Assembly: GCA_963921195.1 (NCBI GenBank)
Contig: OY992537.1
Coordinates: 148,731,841-148,795,840 of the forward strand
Length of the DNA stretch: 64,000 nucleotides
Source of the DNA: Pegoplata infirma
Lineage: Eukaryota; Arthropoda; Insecta; Diptera; Anthomyiidae
Reading direction: 5' to 3'
The position numbers and the translations under genes were made by a program. A model generated the notes under the pieces. The model made no database searches. It had not been told where the DNA came from and saw nothing but the letters and a program-made list of their open reading frames with translations. Shown in pieces: positions 35,398 through 49,441 of the stretch; position 1 is the first letter of the stretch; the number at the start of each line of letters is the position of its first letter.

Positions 35398-38300
35398 CTA
35401 GTTTTTATAGAGTCAAAATCGCATCATTATTTACCGAGTTATAGCAATTTAAAAATGAGGGTCTCCAAAAAACCTTAAATAATGGGTTTCTCATAAAAAT
35501 GAAAAAAAAAACTTTGCATAAATGCATATATCTCTGTAAGTACCAGCCCGATTGTCTCACATTTGGTTCCAGAGGAAAGATAAAGTCTCAATCTTTTATT
35601 TTTTTGTTATTTTGACAAAATCGGAGCAATAGTTGCAGAGATACAGCCGTTGAAAGTAAAAGGTCTCCAGACTACGAAAAATTACAAGTTTATCATTTTT
35701 GAAAAAATAATTTTTTTTAAAAATTTAAAATCGAGCAATCTCTTTTATTCTAATTAAACTTTATTGAAAAAGATTTAAATTCGTGCAAAGGCATTTGAAA
35801 TTGATATAATGGTAACCTTGATATAGCCATTTCAAGTTATTACAAGTAACCCGAAAATATTTTTGATATGAATGCATAAATATCTGTTAATACTAGTCCG
35901 ATAGTCTTAATTTTTTTCTGTCATGATAAAGCTAATATACTTATGCATTCTAGTTTTTATAGAGTCAAAATCGGATCATTATTTACCGAGTTATAGCAAT
36001 TTAAAAATGAGGGTCTCCAAGAAACCTTAAATAATGGGTTTCTCATAAAAATAAAAAAAAAACTTTGCATAAATGCATATATCTCTGTAAGTACCAGCCC
36101 GATTGCCTCACATTTGGTTCCAGAGGAAAGATAAAGTCTCAATCTTTTATTTTTTTGTTATTTTGACAAAATCGGAGCAATAGTTGCAGAGATACAGCCG
36201 TTGAAAGTAAAAGGTCTCCAGACTACGAAAAATTACAAGTTTATCATTTTTGAAAAAATTTTTTTTTTTAAAAATTTAAAATCGAGCAATCTCTTTTATT
36301 CTATTTAAACTTTATTGAAAAAGATTTAAATTCGTGCAAAGGCATTAGAAAACGATAGAATGGTAACCTTGATATAGCCATTTCAAGTTATTACAAGTAA
36401 CCCGAAAATATTTTTGATATGAATGCATAAATATCTGTTAATAGTAGTCTGATAGTCTTAAATTTTTTCTGTCATGATAAAGCTAATATACTTATGCATT
36501 CTAGTTTTTATAGAGTCAAAATCGCATCATTATTTACCGAGTTATAGCAATTTAAAAATGAGGGTCTCCAAAAAACCTTAAATAATGGGTTTCTCATAAA
36601 AATGAAAAAAAAACTTTGCATAAATGCATATATCTCTGTAAGTACCAGCCCGATTGTCTCACATTTGGTTCCAGAGGAAAGATAAAGTCTCAATCTTTTA
36701 TTTTTTTGTTATTTTGACAAAATCGGAGCAATAGTTGCAGAGATACAGCCGTTGAAAGTAAAAGGTCTCCAGACTACGAAAAATTACAAGTTTATCATTT
36801 TTGAAAAAATAAGTTTTTTTAAAAATTTAAAATCGAGCAATCTCTTTTATTCTAATTAAACTTTATTGAAAAAGATTTAAATTCGTGCAAAGGCATTTGA
36901 AATTGATATAATGGTAACCTTGATATAGCCATTTCAAGTTATTACAAGTAACCCGAAAATATTTTTGATATGAATGCATAAATATCTGTTAATACTAGTC
37001 CGATAGTCTTAATTTTTTTCTGTCATGATAAAGCTAATATACTTATGCATTCTAGTTTTTATAGAGTCAAAATCGGATCATTATTTACCGAGTTATAGCA
37101 ATTTAAAAATGAGGGTCTCCAAGAAACCTTAAATAATGGGTTTCTCATAAAAATGAAAAAAAAACTTTGAATAAATGCATATATCTCTGTAAGTACCAGC
37201 CCGATTGCCTCACATTTGGGTTCAGAGGAAAGATAAAGTCTCAATATTTTATTTTTTTGTTATTTTGACAAAATCGGAACAATAGTTGCAGAGATACAGC
37301 CGTTGAAAGTAAAAGGTCTCCAGACTACGAAAAATTACAAGTTTATCATTTTTGAAAAAATAAATTTTTTTAAAAATTTTAAATCGAGCAATCTCTTTTA
37401 TTCTAATTAAACTTTATTGAAAAAGATTTCAATTCGTGCAAAGGCATTTGAAATTGATATAATGGTAACCTTGATATAGCCATTTCAAGTTATTACAAGT
37501 AACCCGAAAATATTTTTGATATGAATGCATAAATATCTGTTAATACTAGTCCGATAGTCTTAATTTTTTTCTGTCATGATAAAGCTAATATACTTATGCA
37601 TTCTAGTTTTTGTAGAGTCAAAATCGGATCATTATTTACCGAGTTATAGCAATTTAAAAATGAGGGTCTCCAAGAAACCTTAAATAATGGGTTTCTCATA
37701 AAAATAAAAAAAAAACTTTGCTTAAATGCATGTATCTCTGTAAGTACCAGCCCGATTGCCTCACATTTGGTTCCAGAGGAAAGATAAAGTCTCAATCTTT
37801 TATTTTTTTGTTATTTTGACAAAATCGGAGCAATAGTTGCAGAGATACAGCCGTTGAAAGTAAAAGGTCTCCAGACTACGAAAAATTACAAGTTTATCAT
37901 TTTTGAAAAAAAAAATTTTTTTTAAAAATTTAAAATCGAGCAATCTCTTTTATTCTATTTAAACTTTATTGAAAAAGATTTAAATTCGTGCAAAAGCATT
38001 AGAAAACGATAGAATGGTAACCTTGATATAGCCATTTCAAGTTATTACAAGTAACCCGAAAATATTTTTGATATGAATGCATAAATATCTGTTAATAGTA
38101 GTCTGATAGTCTTAAATTTTTTCTGTCATGATAAAGCTAATATACTTATGCATTCTAGTTTTTATAGAGTCAAAATCGCATCATTATTTACCGAGTTATA
38201 GCAATTTAAAAATGAGGGTCTCCAAAAAACCTTAAATAATGGGTTTCTCATAAAAATGAAAAAAAAACTTTGCATAAATGCATATATCTCTGTAAGTACC

Positions 38301-38742
38301 AGCCCGATTGTCTCACATTTGGTTCCAGAGGAAAGATAAAGTCTCAATCTTTTATTTTTTTGTTATTTTGACAAAATCGGAGCAATAGTTGCAGAGATAC
38401 AGCCGTTGAAAGTAAAAGGTCTCCAGACTACGAAAAATTACAAGTTTATCATTTTTGAAAAAATAAATTTTTTTTAAAAATTTAAAATCGAGCAATCTCT
38501 TTTATTCTAATTAAACTTTATTGAAAAAGATTTAAATTCGTGCAAAGGCATTTGAAATCGATATAATGGTAACCTTGATATAGCCATTTCAAGTTATTAC
38601 AAGTAACCCGAAAATATTTTTGATATGAATGCATAAATATCTGTTAATACTAGTCCGATAGTCTTAATTTTTTTCTGTCATGATAAAGCTAATATACTTA
38701 TGCATTCTAGTTTTTATAGAGTCAAAATCGGATCATTATTTA

Positions 38743-41499
38743 CCGAGTTATAGCAATTTAAAAATGAGGGTCTCCAAAAAACCTTAAATAATGGGTTTCT
38801 CATAAAAATGAAAAAAAACTTTGCATAAATGCATATATCTCTGTAAGTACCAGCCCGATTGTCTCACATTTGGTTCCAGAGGAAAGATAAAGTCTTAATC
38901 TTTTATTTTTTTGTTATTTTGACAAAATCGGAGCAATAGTTGCAGAGATACAGCCGTTGAAAGTAAAAGGTCTCCAGACTACGAAAAATTACAAGTTTAT
39001 CATTTTTGAAAAAATAAATTTTTTTAAAAATTTAAAATCGAGCAATCTCTTTTATTCTATTTAAACTTTATTGAAAAAGATTTAAATTCGTGCAAAGGCA
39101 TTTGAAAGCGATATAATGGTAACCTTGATATAGCCATTTCAAGTTATTACAAGTAATCCGAAAATATTTTTGATATGAATGCATAAATATCTGTTAATAC
39201 TAGTCTGATAGTCTTAATTTTTTTCTGTAATGATAAAGCTAATATACTTATGCATTCTAATTTTTATAGAGTCAAAATCGGATCATTATTTACCGAGTTA
39301 TAGCAATTTAAAAATGAGGGTCTCCAAAAAACCTTAAATAATGGGTTTCTCATAAAAATGAAAAAAAAAACTTTGCATAAATGCATATATCTCTGTAAGT
39401 ACCAGCCCGATTGTCTCACATTTGGTTCCAGAGGAAAGATAAAGTCTCAATCTTTTATTTTTTTGTTATTTTGACAAAATCGGAGCAATAGTTGCAGAGA
39501 TACAGCCGTTGAAAGTAAAAGGTCTCCAGACTACGAAAAATTACAAGTTTATCATTTTTAAAAAAATAAATTTTTTTTAAAAATTTAAAATCGAGCAATC
39601 TCTTTTATTCTATTTAAACTTTATTGAAAAAGATTTAAATTCGTGCAAAGGCATTAGAAAACGATAGAATGGTAACCTTGATATAGCCATTTCAAGTTAT
39701 TACAAGTAACCCGAAAATATTTTTGATATGAATGCATAAATATCTGTTAATACTAGTCCGATAGTCTTAAATTTTTTCTGTCATGATAAAGCTAATATAC
39801 TTATGCCTTCTAGTTTTTATAGAGTCAAAATCGGATCATTATTTACCGAGTTATAGCAATTTAAAAATGAGGGTCTCCAAAAAACCTTAAATAATGGGTT
39901 TCTCATAAAAATGAAAAAAAAACTTTCCATAAATGCATATATCTCTGTAAGTACCAGCCCGATTGTCTCACATTTGGTTCCAGAGGAAAGATAAAGTCTC
40001 AATCTTTTATTTTTTTGTTATTTTGACAAAATCGGAGCAATAGTTGCAGAGATACAGCCGTTGAAAGTAAAAGGTCTCCAGACTACGAAAAATTACAAGT
40101 TTATCATTTTTGAAAAAAAAAATTTTTTTTAAAAATTTAAAATCGAGCAATCTCTTTTATTCTATTTAAACTTAATTGAAAAAGATTTAAATTCGTGCAA
40201 AGGCATTAGAAAACGATAGAATTGTAACCTTGATATAGCCATTTCAAGTTATTACAAGTAACCCGAAAATATTTTTGATATGAATGCATAAATATCTGTT
40301 AATACTAGTCTGATAGTCTTAAATTTTTTCTGTCATGATAAAGCTAATATACTTATGCATTCTAGTTTTCATAGAGTCAAAATCGCATCATTATTTACCG
40401 AGTTATAGCAATTTAAAAATGAGGGTCTCCAAAAAACCTTAAATAATGGGTTTCTCATAAAAATGAAAAAAAAACTTTGCATAAATGCATATATCTCTGT
40501 AAGTACCAGCCCGATTGTCTCACATTTGGTTCCAGAGGAAAGATAAAGTCTCAATCTTTTATTTTTTTGTTATTTTGACAAAATCGGAGCAATAGTTGCA
40601 GAGATAACGCCGTCGAAAGTAAAAGGTCTCCAGACTACGAAAAATTACAAGTTTATCATTTTTGAAAAAATAAATTTTTTTAAAAATTTAAAATCGAGCA
40701 ATCTCTTTTATTCTAATTAAACTTTATTGAAAAAGATTTAAATTCGTGCAAAGGCATTTGAAATTGATATAATGGTAACCTTGATATAGCCATTTCAAGT
40801 TATTACAAGTAACCCGAAAATATTTTTGATATGAATGCATAAATATCTGTTAATACTAGTCCGATAGTCTTAATTTTTTTCTGTCATGATAAAGCTAATA
40901 TACTTATGCATTCTAGTTTTTATAGAGTCAAAATCGGATCATTATTTACCGAGTTATAGCAATTTAAAAATGAGGGTCTCCAAGAAACCTTAAATAATGG
41001 GTTTCTCATAAAAATGAAAAAAAAACTTTGAATAAATGCATATATCTCTGTAAGTACCAGCCCGATTGTCTCACATTTGGTTCCAGAGGAAAGATAAAGT
41101 CTCAATATTTTATTTTTTTGTTATTTTGACAAAATCGGAGCAATAGTTGCAGAGATACAGCCGTTGAAAGTAAAAGGTCTCCAGACTACGAAAAATTACA
41201 ACTTTATCATTTTTGAAAAAATAAATTTTTTTAAAAATTTAAAATCGAGCAATCTCTTTTATTCTATTTTAACTTTATTGAAAAAGATTTAAATTCGTGC
41301 AAAGGCATTTGAAATCGAAATAATGGTAACCTTGATATAGCCATTTCAAGTTATTACAAGTAACCCGAAAATATTTTTGATATGAATGCATAAATATCTG
41401 TTAATACTAGTCCGATAGTCTTAATTTTTTGCTTTCATGATAAAGCTAATATACTTATGCATTCTAGTTTTTATAGAGTCAAAATCGGATCATTATTTA
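38743..41499 (+). repeat. Higher-order repeat unit 1 (5 monomers, 2,757 bp)
   Basis: The order is E (gtcttaatc, gaaagcgatat, aatccgaaaat, ctgtaatg), F (gccttctag), H' (ctttccataa, then gttttcatag), A (gataacgccgtcg) and a B/D chimera. The chimera starts like B (aagaaacc, gaataaat, tcaatatttt) and ends like D (acaacttt, tattttaac, gctttcatg). All these private variants recur in unit 2 at an offset of 2,757-2,760 bp. Confidence 0.93.
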
Positions 41500-44257
41500 C
41501 CGAGTTATAGCAATTTAAAAATGAGGGTCTCCAAAAAACCTTAAATAATGGGTTTCTCATAAAAATGAAAAAAAACTTTGCATAAATGCATATATCTCTG
41601 TAAGTACCAGCCCGATTGTCTCACATTTGGTTCCAGAGGAAAGATAAAGTCTTAATCTTTTATTTTTTTGTTATTTTGACAAAATCGGAGCAATAGTTGC
41701 AGAGATACAGCCGTTGAAAGTAAAAGGTCTCCAGACTACGAAAAATTACAAGTTTATCATTTTTGAAAAAATAAATTTTTTTAAAAATTTAAAATCGAGC
41801 AATCTCTTTTATTCTATTTAAACTTTATTGAAAAAGATTTAAATTCGTGCAAAGGCATTTGAAAGCGATATAATGGTAACCTTGATATAGCCATTTCAAG
41901 TTATTACAAGTAATCCGAAAATATTTTTGATATGAATGCATAAATATCTGTTAATACTAGTCTGATAGTCTTAATTTTTTTCTGTAATGATAAAGCTAAT
42001 ATACTTATGCATTCTAATTTTTATAGAGTCAAAATCGGATCATTATTTACCGAGTTATAGCAATTTAAAAATGAGGGTCTCCAAAAAACCTTAAATAATG
42101 GGTTTCTCATAAAAATGAAAAAAAAAACTTTGCATAAATGCATATATCTCTGTAAGTACCAGCCCGATTGTCTCACATTTGGTTCCAGAGGAAAGATAAA
42201 GTCTCAATCTTTTATTTTTTTGTTATTTTGACAAAATCGGAGCAATAGTTGCAGAGATACAGCCGTTGAAAGTAAAAGGTCTCCAGACTACGAAAAATTA
42301 CAAGTTTATCATTTTTGAAAAAATAATTTTTTTTTAAAAATTTAAAATCGAGCAATCTCTTTTATTCTATTTAAACTTTATTGAAAAAGATTTAAATTCG
42401 TGCAAAGGCATTAGAAAACGATAGAATGGTAACCTTGATATAGCCATTTCAAGTTATTACAAGTAACCCGAAAATATTTTTGATATGAATGCATAAATAT
42501 CTGTTAATACTAGTCCGATAGTCTTAAATTTTTTCTGTCATGATAAAGCTAATATACTTATGCCTTCTAGTTTTTATAGAGTCAAAATCGGATCATTATT
42601 TACCGAGTTATAGCAATTTAAAAATGAGGGTCTCCAAAAAACCTTAAATAATGGGTTTCTCATAAAAATGAAAAAAAAAACTTTCCATAAATGCATATAT
42701 CTCTGTAAGTACCAGCCCGATTGTCTCACATTTGGTTCCAGAGGAAGGATAAAGTCTCAATCTTTTATTTTTTTGTTATTTTGACAAAATCGGAGCAATA
42801 GTTGCAGAGATACAGCCGTTGAAAGTAAAAGGTCTCCAGACTACGAAAAATTACAAGTTTATCATTTTTGAAAAAAAAAATTTTTTTTAAAAATTTAAAA
42901 TCGAGCAATCTCTTTTATTCTATTTAAACTTAATTGAAAAAGATTTAAATTCGTGCAAAGGCATTAGAAAACGATAGAATTGTAACCTTGATATAGCCAT
43001 TTCAAGTTATTACAAGTAACCCGAAAATATTTTTGATATGAATGCATAAATATCTGTTAATACTAGTCTGATAGTCTTAAATTTTTTCTGTCATGATAAA
43101 GCTAATATACTTATGCATTCTAGTTTTCATAGAGTCAAAATCGCATCATTATTTACCGAGTTATAGCAATTTAAAAATGAGGGTCTCCATAAAACCTTAA
43201 ATAATGGGTTTCTCATAAAAATGAAAAAAAAACTTTGCATAAATGCATATATCTCTGTAAGTACCAGCCCGATTGTCTCACATTTGGTTCCAGAGGAAAG
43301 ATAAAGTCTCAATCTTTTATTTTTTTGTTATTTTGACAAAATCGGAGCAATAGTTGCAGAGATAACGCCGTCGAAAGTAAAAGGTCTCCAGACTACGAAA
43401 AATTACAAGTTTATCATTTTTGAAAAAATAAATTTTTTTAAAAATTTAAAATCGAGCAATCTCTTTTATTCTAATTAAACTTTATTGAAAAAGATTTAAA
43501 TTCGTGCAAAGGCATTTGAAATTGATATAATGGTAACCTTGATATAGCCATTTCAAGTTATTACAAGTAACCCGAAAATATTTTTGATATGAATGCATAA
43601 ATATCTGTTAATACTAGTCCGATAGTCTTAATTTTTTTCTGTCATGATAAAGCTAATATACTTATGCATTCTAGTTTTTATAGAGTCAAAATCGGATCAT
43701 TATTTACCGAGTTATAGCAATTTAAAAATGAGGGTCTCCAAGAAACCTTAAATAATGGGTTTCTCATAAAAATGAAAAAAAAACTTTGAATAAATGCATA
43801 TATCTCTGTAAGTACCAGCCCGATTGTCTCACATTTGGTTCCAGAGGAAAGATAAAGTCTCAATATTTTATTTTTTTGTTATTTTGACAAAATCGGAGCA
43901 ATAGTTGCAGAGATACAGCCGTTGAAAGTAAAAGGTCTCCAGACTACGAAAAATTACAACTTTATCATTTTTGAAAAAATAAATTTTTTTAAAAATTTAA
44001 AATCGAGCAATCTCTTTTATTCTATTTTAACTTTATTGAAAAAGACTTAAATTCGTGCAAAGGCATTTGAAATCGAAATAATGGTAACCTTGATATAGCC
44101 ATTTCAAGTTATTACAAGTAACCCGAAAATATTTTTGATATGAATGCATAAATATCTGTTAATACTAGTCCGATAGTCTTAATTTTTTGCTTTCATGATA
44201 AAGCTAATATACTTATGCATTCTAGTTTTTATAGAGTCAAAATCGGATCATTATTTA
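41500..44257 (+). repeat. Higher-order repeat unit 2 (5 monomers, 2,758 bp)
   Basis: It carries the same private variants as unit 1, including gataacgccgtcg at about 43363 and gttttcatag at about 43129. New single changes seen only here include gaaggataaag (about 42745), ctccataaaacc (about 43186) and aaagacttaaatt (about 44041), so units 1 and 2 are close but not identical. Confidence 0.93.
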
Positions 44258-45880
44258 CCGAGTTATAGCAATTTAAAAATGAGGGTCTCCAAAAAACCTT
44301 AAATAATGGGTTTCTCATAAAAATGAAAAAAAACTTTGCATAAATGCATATATCTCTGTAAGTACCAGCCCGATTGTCTCACATTTGGTTCCAGAGGAAA
44401 GATAAAGTCTTAATCTTTTATTTTTTTGTTATTTTGACAAAATCGGAGCAATAGTTGCAGAGATACAGCCGTTGAAAGTAAAAGGTCTCCAGACTACGAA
44501 AAATTACAAGTTTATCATTTTTGAAAAAATAAATTTTTTTAAAAATTTAAAATCGAGCAATCTCTTTTATTCTATTTAAACTTTATTGAAAAAGATTTAA
44601 ATTCGTGCAAAGGCATTTGAAAGCGATATAATGGTAACCTTGATATAGCCATTTCAAGTTATTACAAGTAATCCGAAAATATTTTTGATATGAATGCATA
44701 AATATCTGTTAATACTAGTCTGATAGTCTTAATTTTTTTCTGTAATGATAAAGCTAATATACTTATGCATTCTAATTTTTATAGAGTCAAAATCGGATCA
44801 TTATTTACCGAGTTATAGCAATTTAAAAATGAGGGTCTCCAAAAAACCTTAAATAATGGGTTTCTCATAAAAATGAAAAAAAAAACTTTGCATAAATGCA
44901 TATATCTCTGTAAGTACCAGCCCGATTGTCTCACATTTGGTTCCAGAGGAAAGATAAAGTCTCAATCTTTTATTTTTTTGTTATTTTGACAAAATCGGAG
45001 CAATAGTTGCAGAGATACAGCCGTTGAAAGTAAAAGGTCTCCAGACTACGAAAAATTACAAGTTTATCATTTTTGAAAAAATAAATTTTTTTTTTAAAAT
45101 TTAAAATCGAGCAATCTCTTTTATTCTATTTAAACTTTATTGAAAAAGATTTAAATTCGTGCAAAGGCATTAGAAAACGATAGAATGGTAACCTTGATAT
45201 AGCCATTTCAAGTTATTACAAGTAACCCGAAAATATTTTTGATATGAATGCATAAATATCTGTTAATACTAGTCCGATAGTCTTAAATTTTTTCTGTCAT
45301 GATAAAGCTAATATACTTATGCCTTCTAGTTTTTATAGAGTCAAAATCGGATCATTATTTACCGAGTTATAGCAATTTAAAAATGAGGGTCTCCAAAAAA
45401 CCTTAAATAATGGGTTTCTCATAAAAATGAAAAAAAAACTTTCCATAAATGCATATATCTCTGTAAGTACCAGCCCGATTGTCTCACATTTGGTTCCAGA
45501 GGAAAGATAAAGTCTCAATCTTTTATTTTTTTGTTATTTTGACAAAATCGGAGCAATAGTTGCAGAGATACAGCCGTTGAAAGTAAAAGGTCTCCAGACT
45601 ACGAAAAATTACAAGTTTATCATTTTTGAAAAAAAATTTTTTTTTTAAAAATTTAAAATCGAGCAATCTCTTTTATTCTATTTAAACTTAATTGAAAAAG
45701 ATTTAAATTCGTGCAAAGGCATTAGAAAACGATAGAATTGTAACCTTGATATAGCCATTTCAAGTTATTACAAGTAACCCGAAAATATTTTTGATATGAA
45801 TGCATAAATATCTGTTAATACTAGTCTGATAGTCTTAAATTTTTTCTGTCATGATAAAGCTAATATACTTATGCATTCTA
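44258..45880 (+). repeat. Higher-order repeat unit 3, partial (3 monomers)
   Basis: Classes E, F and H' continue in register. The H' monomer is then interrupted by the second 168-bp MITE, and the following monomer lacks the gataacgccgtcg tag, so the five-monomer order stops here. A related E-F-H' block lies at 33609-35229, just before the first MITE copy. Confidence 0.9.
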
Positions 45881-46048
45881 CAGCTTTACCACAAGAAAAT
45901 AAAATAAATTTAAAATGAGCTTTTAATTTTATTTCCATACAAATTGTTTTTGTTTTTAAAATCGACTTTCAAAAAATGTATTGAAAATTTGAAATTTAAA
46001 ATAAAACTTTTGTTAAAATAGACTTTTTGTTTTCTTGTGGTAAGGGCC
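45881..46048. mobile_element. 168-bp MITE (CTA target duplication), copy 2
   Basis: It appears identical to 35230-35397, with the same flanking cta (45878-45880 and 46049-46051) and the same monomer position and class. It is therefore a copy made by duplication of the array, not a second insertion. Confidence 0.85.
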
Positions 46049-49000
46049 CTAGTTTTTATAGAGTCAAAATCGCATCATTATTTACCGAGTTATAGCAATT
46101 TAAAAATGAGGGTCTCCAAAAAACCTTAAATAATGGGTTTCTCATAAAAATGAAAAAAAAAACTTTGCATAAATGCATATATCTCTGTAAGTACCAGCCC
46201 GATTGTCTCACATTTGGTTCCAGAGGAAAGATAAAGTCTCAATCTTTTATTTTTTTGTTATTTTGACAAAATCGGAGCAATAGTTGCAGAGATACAGCCG
46301 TTGAAAGTAAAAGGTCTCCAGACTACGAAAAATTACAAGTTTATCATTTTTGAAAAAATAAATTTTTTTAAAAATTTAAAATCGAGCAATCTCTTTTATT
46401 CTAATTAAACTTTATTGAAAAAGATTTAAATTCGTGCAAAGGCATTTGAAATTGATATAATGGTAACCTTGATATAGCCATTTCAAGTTATTACAAGTAA
46501 CCCGAAAATATTTTTGATATGAATGCATAAATATCTGTTAATACTAGTCCGATAGTCTTAATTTTTTTCTGTCATGATAAAGCTAATATACTTATGCATT
46601 CTAGTTTTTATAGAGTCAAAATCGGATCATTATTTACCGAGTTATAGCAATTTAAAAATGAGGGTCTCCAAGAAACCTTAAATAATGGGTTTCTCATAAA
46701 AATAAAAAAAAAAACTTTGCATAAATGCATATATCTCTGTAAGTACCAGCCCGATTGTCTCACATTTGGTTCCAGAGGAAAGATAAAGTCTCAATCTTTT
46801 ATTTTTTTGTTATTTTGACAAAATCGGAGCAATAGTTGCAGAGATACAGCCGTTGAAAGTAAAAGGTCTCCAGACTACGAAAAATTACAAGTTTATCATT
46901 TTTGAAAAAATAAGTTTTTTTAAAAATTTAAAATCGAGCAATCTCTTTTATTCTAATTAAACTTTATTGAAAAAGATTTAAATTCGTGCAAAGGCATTTG
47001 AAATTGATATAATGGTAACCTTGATATAGCCATTTCAAGTTATTACAAGTAACCCGAAAATATTTTTGATATGAATGCATAAATATCTGTTAATACTAGT
47101 CCGATAGTCTTAATTTTTTTCTGTCATGATAAAGCTAATATACTTATGCATTCTAGTTTTTATAGAGTCAAAATCGGATCATTATTTACCGAGTTATAGC
47201 AATTTAAAAATGAGGGTCTCCAAGAAACCTTAAATAATGGGTTTCTCATAAAAATGAAAAAAAAACTTTGAATAAATGCATATATCTCTGTAAGTACCAG
47301 CCCGATTGCCTCACATTTGGGTTCAGAGGAAAGATAAAGTCTCAATATTTTATTTTTTTGTTATTTTGACAAAATCGGAACAATAGTTGCAGAGATACAG
47401 CCGTTGAAAGTAAAAGGTCTCCAGACTACGAAAAATTACAAGTTTATCATTTTTGAAAAAATAAATTTTTTTAAAAATTTTAAATCGAGCAATCTCTTTT
47501 ATTCTAATTAAACTTTATTGAAAAAGATTTCAATTCGTGCAAAGGCATTTGAAATTGATATAATGGTAACCTTGATATAGCCATTTCAAGTTATTACAAG
47601 TAACCCGAAAATATTTTTGATATGAATGCATAAATATCTGTTAATACTAGTCCGATAGTCTTAATTTTTTTCTGTCATGATAAAGCTAATATACTTATGC
47701 ATTCTAGTTTTTATAGAGTCAAAATCGGATCATTATTTACCGAGTTATAGCAATTTAAAAATGAGGGTCTCCAAGAAACCTTAAATAATGGGTTTCTCAT
47801 AAAAATAAAAAAAAAACTTTGCATAAATGCATATATCTCTGTAAGTACCAGCCCGATTGCCTTACATTTGGTTCCAGAGGAAAGATAAAGTCTCAATCTT
47901 TTATTTTTTTGTTATTTTGACAAAATCGGAGCAATAGTTGCAGAGATACAGCCGTTGAAAGTAAAAGGTCTCCAGACTACGAAAAATTACAAGTTTATCA
48001 TTTTTGAAAAAAAAATTTTTTTTTAAAAATTTAAAATCGAGCAATCTCTTTTATTCTATTTAAACTTTATTGAAAAAGATTTAAATTCGTGCAAAGGCAT
48101 TAGAAAACGATAGAATGGTAACCTTGATATAGCCATTTCAAGTTATTACAAGTAACCCGAAAATATTTTTGATATGAATGCATAAATATCTGTTAATAGT
48201 AGTCTGATAGTCTTAAATTTTTTCTGTCATGATAAAGCTAATATACTTATGCATTCTAGTTTTTATAGAGTCAAAATCGCATCATTATTTACCGAGTTAT
48301 AGCAATTTAAAAATGAGGGTCTCCAAAAAACCTTAAATAATGGGTTTCTCATAAAAATGAAAAAAAAACTTTGCATAAATGCATATATCTCTGTAAGTAC
48401 CAGCCCGATTGTCTCACATTTGGTTCCAGAGGAAAGATAAAGTCTCAATCTTTTATTTTTTTGTTATTTTGACAAAATCGGAGCAATAGTTGCAGAGATA
48501 CAGCCGTTGAAAGTAAAAGGTCTCCAGACTACGAAAAATTACAAGTTTATCATTTTTGAAAAAATAAATTTTTTTTAAAAATTTAAAATCGAGCAATCTC
48601 TTTTATTCTAATTAAACTTTATTGAAAAAGATTTAAATTCGTGCAAAGGCATTTGAAATCGATATAATGGTAACCTTGATATAGCCATTTCAAGTTATTA
48701 CAAGTAACCCGAAAATATTTTTGATATGAATGCATAAATATCTGTTAATACTAGTCCGATAGTCTTAATTTTTTTCTGTCATGATAAAGCTAATATACTT
48801 ATGCATTCTAGTTTTTATAGAGTCAAAATCGGATCATTATTTACCGAGTTATAGCAATTTAAAAATGAGGGTCTCCAAGAAACCTTAAATAATGGGTTTC
48901 TCATAAAAATAAAAAAAAACTTTGCATAAATGCATATATCTCTGTAAGTACCAGCCCGATTGCCTCACATTTGGTTCCAGAGGAAAGATAAAGTCTCAAT

Positions 49001-49441
49001 CTTTTATTTTTTTGTTATTTTGACAAAATCGGAGCAATAGTTGCAGAGATACAGCCGTTGAAAGTAAAAGGTCTCCAGACTACGAAAAATTACAAGTTTA
49101 TCATTTTGAAAAAATAAATTTTTTTAAAAATTTAAAATCGAGCAATCTCTTTTATTCTATTTAAACTTTATTGAAAAAAATTTAAATTCGTGCAAAGGCA
49201 TTTGAAATCGAAATAATGGTAACCTTGATATAGCCATTTCAAGTTATTACAAGTAACCCGAAAATATTTTTGATATGAATGCATAAATATCTGTTAATAC
49301 TAGTCCGATAGTCTTAATTTTTTTCTGTCATGATAAAGCTAATATTCTTATGCCTTCTAGTTTTTATAGAGTCAAAATCGGATCATTATTTACCGAGTTA
49401 TAGCAATTTAAAAATGAGGGTCTCCAAAAAACCTTAAATAA
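46049..49441 (+). repeat. 551-bp satellite array, segment 7
   Basis: Monomers start at 46085, 46637, 47189, 47740, 48292, 48844 and 49393 (interrupted). The classes are A, I/A fusion, B', I, A/G, C, then the head of a D/E-type monomer. The monomer at 46637 begins like the one at 35986 and ends like the one at 36537 (aataagttttttt), so one monomer was deleted relative to 35434-38742. The segment ends in taa (49439-49441), the target duplication of the foldback element. Confidence 0.95.

Larger units (their letters stand above)
35398..45880 (+). repeat. 551-bp satellite array, segment 6, with 5-monomer higher-order repeat
   Basis: Monomers start at 35434, 35986, 36537, 37088, 37639, 38191, 38743, 39293, 39846, 40398, 40949, 41500, 42050, 42603, 43156, 43707, 44258, 44808 and 45362. 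The classes are A, I, A, B', I, A/G, then E-F-H'-A-B/D twice, then E-F-H'. B' is marked by gggttcagagg, cggaacaat and aaagatttcaattcg. The monomer at 37639 has gcttaaatgcatgtat. Confidence 0.96.

Noticed and set aside
35230..46048. Two independent insertions of the 168-bp MITE into the same site
   Set aside because: The sequence, target duplication, monomer class and flanking H' variants are the same in both, so duplication of the array explains it more simply.
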